A stretch of DNA of 15,366 nucleotides from DASUFI01 sp036274635 (lineage in GTDB: Bacteria > Planctomycetota > B15-G4): the NCBI GenBank assembly GCA_036274635.1, contig DASUFI010000180.1, forward strand, positions 1 to 15,366, written 5' to 3'. Numbering within the stretch: the first letter of the stretch is position 1; every line of letters begins with the position of its first letter. A program made the translations under genes and the position numbers. The notes beneath the pieces are model-generated. The model was not told the origin of the DNA and searched no databases. It saw only the letters and a program-made list of their open reading frames with translations. This document shows, in pieces, positions 6,961-13,900 of this stretch.

Positions 6961-8202
6961 TCAGCGCGGCGCGCCGGCCTCCACGAGCGCGGCGAGCCTG
7001 TCGACGCACTCGTCCACGAAGGCCGGGTCCTCGGCGCCCATGTCGCGCTCCTCCACCGGGATCGTGCGCGGCAGGGCCGCTTTCAGCTCGGCGAAGAAGG
7101 CCGCGTCGCCCGCGGGCTCGTGCAACGGACCGCCGGGCACGGCGTAGCGGCTGGTGCCGCGCCGCGGCAGGAACATCACGGCCCGGCCGCGCGCGGCGAC
7201 GAGGCGCTTGCCGATCTCGCGCGCCACCTGGCGCAGCTCGTCGGCCGAGAGGCGCGGCGCGAGGATGACCGGCGAGTGGAAGACATGCTGGTGGTCGCGC
7301 CAGCGCTCGGGGACGGTGTTGGCCGGCACGAAGAGGCCCACGTGCTCGGTGCCGCCGGGCACGAGCACCTGCGGCAGGGAGAGCTCGGCGGCGGCCTTGA
7401 GGCGGTCGGGCCCGCCGGCGCGCAGGCCGCCGAAGAGCTCGTCGCTGATCTCGCCCAGGGCGTAGTCGAAGACGGCGCCCAGCATGCCGTCGCGCAGCAT
7501 GCGCTCCATCGCGCGGCCGCCGCTGCCGACGGCGTGGAAGACCACCACCTCGAAGCCCTTGCTCTCGAGGCGCGCGACGGCGCGCAGGGCGCCGTCGGTG
7601 AGGACGCCCAGGTTCGTCATGCCCACCACCGGCCGGCCGCCCGCCTTCGGCGCCGACGGCACTCCTACGCGCGCCATGCCGCACGCCGCCGCCGCGGCAT
7701 TGGCCAGGATGCGGCGCAGCAGGGGGTTCAGGCCGAGGATGTCCCCCACCGAGAACATCATGGTCACGTCCTTGATGCCCACGAAGGCCGAGACGTCGCC
7801 GGCCGCGACGGTCGAGACCATGACCTTGGGGAAGCCGTAGGGCAGCGTCTGCATGATGGCCGTGCAGGTGCTGGTGCCCTGCGTGCCGCCGATGCCCACG
7901 ACCGCCTGCACCTCGCCGCGCGCGACGCGCTGGCCCAGCAGCTGGCACGCGCCACCCACGACCACCGGCGCCGCGCCCTGCCGGGTGGGCGACATGAGCA
8001 GCTCGGCCAGCGAGACGCCGCCCGCCTGGCAGACCTGCTCGCGCGTCACGTCCGCGTGCAGCGCCGGCCGCCCGATCACGCCCACGTCCATGACGAGCGG
8101 CTTGCAGCCGTGCACCACGACCTGCTCGCACAGCCAGCCGACCTCGCGGCCCTTGGTGTCCAGCGTGGCCAGGACGGCGACCACCGGCGCGTGCTCAGCC
8201 AC
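6961..8202 (-). CDS. UPF0261 / Tm-1-like ATP-binding domain protein
   Basis: 413 aa, about the usual length of the UPF0261 family. The start is GTG at 8202, with AAGGGAG 6 bases upstream (8209-8215), and it overlaps the stop of the preceding gene by 8 bases. Family motifs seen: LATLDTKG at 11-18, the glycine-rich GIGGTQGTS at 103-111, DVTMMFSVGDILGLNP at 145-160, and in the C-terminal half the E-x-x-D-x-x-x-GG / G-x-x-RL-x-A-A pattern with a PGGTEHVGLF segment. There is no signal peptide, so it is cytoplasmic. The family is known from the N-terminal half of tomato Tm-1, which binds tobamovirus replication proteins; the bacterial function is not established. The upstream partner corresponds to the other half of Tm-1, so the two probably act as a complex. 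The call is firm at family level, not at function level. Confidence 0.9.
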   Translation of the reverse strand: MAEHAPVVAVLATLDTKGREVGWLCEQVVVHGCKPLVMDVGVIGRPALHADVTREQVCQAGGVSLAELLMSPTRQGAAPVVVGGACQLLGQRVARGEVQAVVGIGGTQGTSTCTAIMQTLPYGFPKVMVSTVAAGDVSAFVGIKDVTMMFSVGDILGLNPLLRRILANAAAAACGMARVGVPSAPKAGGRPVVGMTNLGVLTDGALRAVARLESKGFEVVVFHAVGSGGRAMERMLRDGMLGAVFDYALGEISDELFGGLRAGGPDRLKAAAELSLPQVLVPGGTEHVGLFVPANTVPERWRDHQHVFHSPVILAPRLSADELRQVAREIGKRLVAARGRAVMFLPRRGTSRYAVPGGPLHEPAGDAAFFAELKAALPRTIPVEERDMGAEDPAFVDECVDRLAALVEAGAPR

Positions 8203-9103
8203 GCCGCGCTCCCTTGCGGCGCGCGGCCGGCTCGGCCGCCGCCGGCCCGCCGCGCAGGCGCAGCGCCGCGAACTGCCGCCCCGCCTCGCCCACCGCGCGC
8301 TCGATGGGCAGCCGCTCGGTGGACGAGCCCGTCCAGAAGCCGTGGCAGGAGGTGTGGTCGAGGATGTACTGCGCGTCCTGCGGCGTCTCCATCGCGGCGC
8401 CGTGCGCCACCAGCAGCAGGTCGGGCTTGAGCTTGCGGAGCTGCGCGTTCACCTCCTCGGTGCGCGCGGCCGTCTCGGCGATGGTCTCGCCGCTGTCGAA
8501 GCCGGCAAGGCCGCCCTTGGTGGTGCCGGCGTGGAAGCAGAAGAGGTCCGGCTGCGCCTCCTCGACGATGCGCCGCGAGTCCTCGAGATCGAAGGCCAGC
8601 GCCACGGTCACGTGCCCGAGCTCGCGCGCGACGCGCAGCAGCTCGATCTCGTGCTCGAAGGTGATGCCCGCCGAGCGCAGCACGCGGTAGACCTGGCTGT
8701 CCTTGTCCACGAAGCTGACCGACGGGCCGATGTTGCTCACCGAGCACACACCATCGGCCAGCAGCCGGCGCAGCACGGCGCCCATGTCCTTGAGCGGGTC
8801 GTTGGCATTGAGGCAGGCGCACACGAAGGCCTGGCCCTCGAGCGCCGGCAGGATGTCCTCGGCCGTGTAGCGCAGCGTCTGCTCGTTGCTGTCCACGATG
8901 GGCCAGAGCATGGACATCGTGCCCATGCCGTTGGCCCGCAGGCGCGCGCCGCTGAAGGTGTTGATGCAATCCGCGCCGGCCGCCTCCAGCAGCCGCGCCA
9001 CGAGGCCGCTGCCGGCGGACGCGATCCAGATGGGCCGCTTCGCCGCCGCCTTGGCGCGCAGCTTCTTCAGGATGGCGGCGCGGGACGTGCGGGGCGCGAT
9101 CAT
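8195..9103 (-). CDS. TIM-barrel, phosphoenolpyruvate-hydrolase-like protein (Tm-1 C-terminal-half type)
   Basis: 302-aa cytoplasmic protein. ATG at 9103 has TGGAG 7 bases upstream (9111-9115), directly at the foot of a stem-loop. Family features: PIWIASAGSGLVARLLEAAG at 24-43 (first strand and loop), GADCINTFSGARLRANGMG at 43-61, CLNANDP at 97-103, SNIGPSVSFVDK at 123-134, and FCFHAGTTKGG at 188-198. These match the PEP-hydrolase-like TIM-barrel group, related to PEP mutase/isocitrate-lyase folds. The last about 15 residues are an Arg/Ala-rich tail. It is the first gene of a two-gene operon and its TGA lies inside the GTGGCTGA overlap with the UPF0261 gene. The reaction is not known; a small-molecule lyase or hydrolase role is inferred from the fold. 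Confidence 0.86.
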   Translation of the reverse strand: MIAPRTSRAAILKKLRAKAAAKRPIWIASAGSGLVARLLEAAGADCINTFSGARLRANGMGTMSMLWPIVDSNEQTLRYTAEDILPALEGQAFVCACLNANDPLKDMGAVLRRLLADGVCSVSNIGPSVSFVDKDSQVYRVLRSAGITFEHEIELLRVARELGHVTVALAFDLEDSRRIVEEAQPDLFCFHAGTTKGGLAGFDSGETIAETAARTEEVNAQLRKLKPDLLLVAHGAAMETPQDAQYILDHTSCHGFWTGSSTERLPIERAVGEAGRQFAALRLRGGPAAAEPAARRKGARRG

Positions 9104-9115
9104 GCGGCGGCTCCA

Positions 9116-9133
9116 GCCGGCGCGCTCGCCGGC
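9116..9133. promoter_or_regulatory. Leader hairpin abutting the Shine-Dalgarno of the TIM-barrel gene
   Basis: GCCGGCG (9116-9122) and CGCCGGC (9127-9133) form a perfect 7-bp stem with a 4-base loop. The minus-strand Shine-Dalgarno (9111-9115) follows with no gap. With the promoter proposed at 9140-9168, transcription would begin at about 9133, so the mRNA would open with this hairpin. Confidence 0.4.
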
Positions 9134-9139
9134 GCCGGC

Positions 9140-9168
9140 ACCTTACTCGGCCGCGCGATGCGCCACAA
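9140..9168 (-). promoter_or_regulatory. Candidate sigma-70-type promoter for the Tm-1-like operon
   Basis: On the minus strand, TTGTGG (9163-9168) is followed after exactly 17 bases by TAAGGT (9140-9145). The spacing is ideal, while each hexamer matches the E. coli consensus at only half its positions. It lies about 37 bases upstream of the ATG at 9103. Confidence 0.4.
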
Positions 9169-9183
9169 CGAGCTCCGCCGTCG

Positions 9184-9189
9184 TAGGCT
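9184..9189 (+). promoter_or_regulatory. Candidate -10 box for the ThuA-like gene
   Basis: TAGGCT in the context GTCGTAGGCTGGT lies 25 bases before the ATG at 9215. It resembles the block before the cytochrome gene at 2444. No -35 is evident. It is back-to-back with the minus-strand promoter candidate at 9140-9168. Confidence 0.3.
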
Positions 9190-9214
9190 GGTGCGCCCCG
9201 ACCCGGAGGCTGCG

Positions 9215-10252
9215 ATGCTCATGCCGCTGCTGCTCGCCGCGCTGCTGCCCGCCGCCCAGGACGCGCCGGCCGCGCCCGCGCCGCCGCCCGCGCCGTGGCT
9301 CGAGTTGTCCGCCGCCCGCGGCCCCGGCGCCGGCCGCCACATCGTGCTCGTCTCGGGCGACGAGGAGTACCGCAGCGAGGAGGCCCTGCCGATGCTGGCG
9401 CAGGTCCTCGCGCAGCGGCACGGCTTCCGCTGCACGGTGCTGTTCGCGATCGACACGAAGGACGGCACCGTGAACCCCGAGGAGCGCGCCAACATCCCGG
9501 GCCTGCAGGCGCTCGACGACGCGGACCTGCTGGTGCTGTTCACGCGCTTCCGCTGCCTGCCCGATGCGGACATGCAGCACCTCGTCGACTACGTCCGCGC
9601 GGGCAAGCCCGTGATCGGCATCCGCACGGCCACGCATGCCTTCGCGTACGACGCCGAGTCGACGAGCCAGTTCAAGGGCTGGAGCTGGGACAGTGCCACG
9701 CCGAAGGGTGGCTTCGGGCAGGAGCTCTTCGGCACGACGTGGGTCGCTCACCTGGGGAACCACGGCCACGAGAGCACGAGGGGCGTGGTGCCGGAGGGCG
9801 CCGCGAAGCTGCCGATGCTGCGCGGCGTGCACGATGTGTGGGGCCCGACGGACGTCTATGCCGTGCCGCCGCTCCCGGCGGACACGACCGTGCTGCTCGA
9901 GGGCTCGATCCTCTCGGGCATGACGCCGGACAGCGTGGCGGTCGACGACCCGCGCAACGCGCCGCGCACGCCGGTCACGTGGATCCGCGAGATCGTGCGC
10001 GAGGGCGGCGGGAGGCAGCGCGTCGCATGCTCCACGATCGGCGCGGCCGTGGACCTGAAGTGCGAGGACCTGCGGCGGCTGTTCGTGAATCTCTGCTACT
10101 GGGGCGTCGGCCTCGAGAAGGAGATCCCGGAGCAGGCGGACGTGACCGTCGTCGGCACGTACGAGCCGACGATGTTCGGGTTCGGGGGATACAGGAAGGG
10201 GTTGAAGCCGGGGGATCTGCTCGGGCAGGCCGCGGCCGAAGCACATCGCTGA
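9215..10252 (+). CDS. Secreted ThuA-like domain protein
   Basis: 345-aa protein. The ATG at 9215 is chosen over the next at 9221 because GGAGG (9205-9209) sits 5 bases upstream; it opens a short signal peptide (MLMPLLLAALLPAAQDAPAA, cleavage near residue 15). A Pro/Ala linker leads into a ThuA-like domain (class I glutamine-amidotransferase-like fold) at about 40-300: HIVLVSGDEEYRSEEALPML (42-61), DLLVLFTRFRCLPDADM (104-120), GKPVIGIRTATHAF (130-143), GTTWVAHLGNHGHESTRG (173-190), RVACSTIGAAVDL (269-281). This is the exported PVC subtype. ThuA is named from trehalose utilisation in rhizobia, where the thuAB genes have been tied to 3-keto disaccharides; here a role in keto-sugar processing is inference. 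It is monocistronic: divergent from the Tm-1-like operon, and its stop is 12 bases from that of the gene on the opposite strand. Confidence 0.9.
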   Translation: MLMPLLLAALLPAAQDAPAAPAPPPAPWLELSAARGPGAGRHIVLVSGDEEYRSEEALPMLAQVLAQRHGFRCTVLFAIDTKDGTVNPEERANIPGLQALDDADLLVLFTRFRCLPDADMQHLVDYVRAGKPVIGIRTATHAFAYDAESTSQFKGWSWDSATPKGGFGQELFGTTWVAHLGNHGHESTRGVVPEGAAKLPMLRGVHDVWGPTDVYAVPPLPADTTVLLEGSILSGMTPDSVAVDDPRNAPRTPVTWIREIVREGGGRQRVACSTIGAAVDLKCEDLRRLFVNLCYWGVGLEKEIPEQADVTVVGTYEPTMFGFGGYRKGLKPGDLLGQAAAEAHR

Positions 10253-10264
10253 CGAGCGCTCGGA

Positions 10265-10897
10265 CTACTTCCGCCCGTATGCACGGTAGGACTTGCCGCC
10301 CTTGAACATGATGATGAGGGCATTCTCGTCCGGCATCTCGTAGACGAAGATCATGCCGACGCCATTGGGCGGCGGCTGGACTCGATCCGGTCGGCCGTAC
10401 TCGGCGAGCACGCGGTCGTAATCCCAGTAGTTGAAGGCTTCGCTGAGCTCGGTCATGTTCTTCCCGCGCAGCAGGCTGATCTTTGCCGTGTCCGCAGGCG
10501 TTTCGGGCAGCTTCGCCGGCATCGGCTCGCTGCCCGACGACGACGAGACCTGAGCCGACAGGGCCTTGATGTCCACCTCGAGCTCTGACAGGAGCGCGGA
10601 CAGTTTCGCCTGCTCGGCCTGGACTGCCGAGAACTGATCTCCCATCGTGTCCAGGCGCGGATCGAGCAGCGCCGACGACGCCTGGGTCGGACTGGAGACT
10701 TCGGGAGCGGGACTTCGCTCGGCTGCGGACTTCAGCAGCGCGATGTCTTCGCGAAGTGCGTGCAGCTCCTGCACGATGCCGCGCGTGTCAGGCGCGCTGG
10801 CGGGAGACTCGACAATAGGCCGTTCCAGCAGCAGGACGGCGGCCGCGGCCGAGCCACCGGCCACGATGCCGACGATCAGCAACTCCGGGACGCGCAT
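10265..10897 (-). CDS. Membrane-anchored coiled-coil protein with a small C-terminal alpha/beta domain, unknown function
   Basis: 210-aa protein. ATG at 10897 is preceded by a near-perfect AAGGAGG Shine-Dalgarno, and the whole 13-base gap to the preceding gene is that site, so it is the second gene of the operon led by the giant redox protein. Residues 6-24 form one hydrophobic segment (an N-terminal anchor with the rest probably periplasmic). Residues about 41-60 and 86-117 look like coiled coil, joined by Ser/Pro-rich linkers. Residues about 142-210 form a compact domain (LRGKNMTELSEAFNYWDYDR, LAEYGRPDRVQPP, MIFVYEMPD, ALIIMFKGGKSYRAY) whose pattern of helix, GxPD turn and strands recalls BamE/SmpA-like lipoprotein domains; that is a weak structural guess. 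Codon use is less GC-rich than its neighbours. Confidence 0.8.
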   Translation of the reverse strand: MRVPELLIVGIVAGGSAAAAVLLLERPIVESPASAPDTRGIVQELHALREDIALLKSAAERSPAPEVSSPTQASSALLDPRLDTMGDQFSAVQAEQAKLSALLSELEVDIKALSAQVSSSSGSEPMPAKLPETPADTAKISLLRGKNMTELSEAFNYWDYDRVLAEYGRPDRVQPPPNGVGMIFVYEMPDENALIIMFKGGKSYRAYGRK

Positions 10898-10910
10898 CGT
10901 CTCCTCCTTG
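10898..10910 (-). promoter_or_regulatory. Strong ribosome binding site filling the intergenic gap
   Basis: The 13 bases between the giant gene's stop and the ATG at 10897 read CAAGGAGGAGACG on the minus strand. This is the best Shine-Dalgarno in the window and suggests high or independent translation of the 210-aa protein. Confidence 0.7.
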
Positions 10911-13900
10911 CTAGTTCCGTTCCGCGGGGGTAACCCGCAGCGACTCCAGATACGCCACCAGCTCCACGACCTCCTCCCGCGAGAACGTCGACAGCAGCCC
11001 CTCCGGCATGATCGACACCGCGCTCGGACGGCGCTCCTCGATGCTGGCGCGCGGCACGCGGCGCGGCGCGGCGCTGTACGGGTTGTCCAGGACGTCCACG
11101 CCGTCGCCGTCCTCTCCCATCACGCGGCCGGAGACGACGCCGCCATCGCGCAGGAAGAGCAGCTCGCTGGCATAGCCGTCGGCGATGACCTGCGAGGGCC
11201 GCAGCACCTGCAGGAGCAGGTCGGGGCCGGCCCAGCGCGCGGCCACGTCGCGCAGGTCGGGGCCTGTGTGCTCGCCGGCGCCGTCGATGGCGTGGCACTT
11301 GAGGCACGCGGCGGCGTCCAGCACGGCGCGGCCGGCGGCGGGATCGGCATGCGTCGCCGAAGCCAGCGCGCCGGCGAAGTCCTCGGGCGTCCAGTCGCGC
11401 ACGAAGGTCCGTGACGGCGCGGCGGACGCGTCCGGCGCGTGGGCGACGGCCTCCATCGCGTCCGGCTCGGCGCCCTCCGCCACGACGTGCAGCACGCCGT
11501 TCATCCGCACCCAGTGGCCGGGGAAGGTGCACACGTAGGGGAAGTCGCCTGGTTGCGCAGGTGCGTCGAAGGCCAGCGTCTGCGACTCGCCCGGCTGCAG
11601 CAGGCGCGTGGCGTGCAGCACCTCGGGCAGGTCCGGCACCCAGCCGCTGGACGCCGCGTCCGGCCGCGCCGCGAGCGCCTCGGCGGCGAGCCCGACGCGC
11701 GCGAGGGCGCCCGGCGCCGCGAGCACCAGGTTGTGCGGCATGATGTCCACGTTCTCGAAGAGCAGCTCCACGGGCCGGCCCGCGACGACGGTGAGCTCAC
11801 GCCGGTCGTACTGCAGGCTGTCGCGCACGGGGCGCAGGACAAGCACCTGCGGGCCATGGCGACGGCGCTCGGCGGCCAGCGCAGCGGCGCGCGGCGCGTC
11901 GGCGGCGGCGAGCGACGGCAGCAGCTCGTCCACGAGGGCGAGGAGACGGCGGCCGTCGTCGGTCGCGTAGCGCTCCTCGGGCTGCGCGGCGAGAAGCGCG
12001 TCGACTCCGGAGACCAGCGCGGCGACGCTGCCGGGCACGAGGTGCCGGGGCGGAATCGAGCCGAGCGCGGCCGTGACGTCCGCGCGCAGGTCCTCGTCCT
12101 GCCAGTGCGGAACGAGTGCGGCCACGACCTCGTCCGTGTGCACGCCCGCGGCGGCCAGAGCCCCCAGCGCCCGCACGGCCGCGCGCCTCACGCGCAGCGC
12201 CGGCCCGCCGATGGGAAGCGTGAGCGAGGGCGCGGGCGCCCGCTCACCGTGCGCCTCGAAGACCGTGCGCCGCTGCTCGTCGAGCACCCGCACGACCCAG
12301 CCGTCGAGGCGAGCGGCGAAGCGGCCGTCCTCGTCGGTGCGGTTCCAGAGCGTGACCGAGTCCAGCGGCAGCGGCCGGCCGAGGTCCAGCTCCCACCATG
12401 GGTCGGGCTGGTCCTCCACCGTGTGCGTCTGGCCGTCGTCGGCGAAGGTGCCGCTCGTGTTGCCGTCGATGGCGCGCTCGGCCACGCCGCTCCACGCCGT
12501 GCTCGACTGGCTGGCGCGGCCCCGCGGCGCGACGTTCTCGCCGCGCGAGAGCACCTGCACCTCGGCCAGCGTCAGGGTGTGCGACGGGCCCGGCAGCTCC
12601 ACGCGCACGAAGCGGCCGACGGTGGCGTCACCGGCCAGGGGCCCCAGCTCGGGCGGCAGGCCGTCGAGCAGCGGCGGCAGGTGCGGGAAGAGCTCGGCCT
12701 GCAGCGTCGGGTCGGAGAGCAGCGGCACGGCGTCGATCAGGTCCGCGAGCGCGGCGGGCGAGGCGAGGGCTTCCTTCCACGCCGGCCCGAGCGCGCCGGC
12801 GCGGCGGACGCGCGCCGCGGTCGCGAGCTGGCGCGTGCTGGCGCGGCGCGCGGCGGTGCCGAGCGCGCCCAGCGCCTCCTCCAGGCGGGCGTCGGACGCG
12901 GGGCACGTCGCGAGCGCACCGAAGAGTCCCGCGAGCAGATGGTCCGCGTGCGCATCGCTGCGCAGGTCCGCCGTGCGGATGGCCGCCACCAGCTCGTCGG
13001 CCGCGCCGTCGCCGTTGCGCGCGGCGAGGTCGGTGGCCGCGGCGACATAGCGCTCGTCCGACAGGCCCGGCCGCCCGAGCAGCTCGCGCGAGAGCGCTGC
13101 GCAGGGCTGCACGCCGGCGAGGTCCGCGGCATCGAGCCGCGCGAGGGCGAAGGCCAGCCCCTGCGGGTCGTCGGCCGCGAACGGTCGCCCCGCCGCCAGT
13201 GCGCCGCGCCACTGCGGCTGGAGCGCGCGCAGCGTCTCGTCCAGCGCGTAGTCGAGGAAGCGGTCCATGGGGAAGCGCAGCACGCCCAGCGCCAGCTCGG
13301 CTGCGTGCGGGTCGGGGAAGAAGGAGAGCGCGACCACGGCCTCGAGGCGCACGCGCGGATCGTCGTCCACCGCGGCCGAGGCCAGGCGCTCGAGCGGCCG
13401 CTCGACCTGACCGCGCATCTGGCGCACCACGCGCACGGCGGCGGCGCGGGCGCGCGGCTCGGGCGAGCGCAAGACGCGCTCGAGGAGCACTTCGTCCACC
13501 ACGCCCTGCTGCTGCAGAGTCCAGACGGCCTCGAGCAGCTGGTGCTCGCGGTCGGGGTCGTGCACGTCGAGGGTCGCGGCCCAGTGGCCCGTCTCGGCCA
13601 CCACCTCGGAGGCGTCGTGCGCGGACAGCTCGAGGCGCGCGCGGTAGCGCACGCGGTCGTCCGGGCTCTTCAAGAGCTCCAGCAGCGCCGGCACGGGCTG
13701 GCCCGCGATGGCGGCCGGCACCTCCAGCGGCGCGCCGGCGGGCGTGACGCGGTAGATGCGCCCGTGCGCGTGGTCGCGGTTGGGGTCGCGCAGGTGGTGC
13801 TGCATGTGCCCGATGAGCGGCGTCTGCCAGTCGAGCACGTAGAGGGCGCCGTCAGGGCCCATCTCGAGGTCCACGGGCCGGAAGTTCGGGTCGGCGCTGA

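Noticed and set aside
6607..7147. Small open frames across the palindromic intergenic region
   Set aside because: They translate the inverted repeats into basic repetitive peptides, have no ribosome site and run into the Tm-1-like gene on the other strand.
7120..8430. 436-codon plus-strand open frame rich in His, Arg and Ala
   Set aside because: It is antisense to the UPF0261 and TIM-barrel genes, both of which show family motifs. The composition is typical of an antisense shadow.
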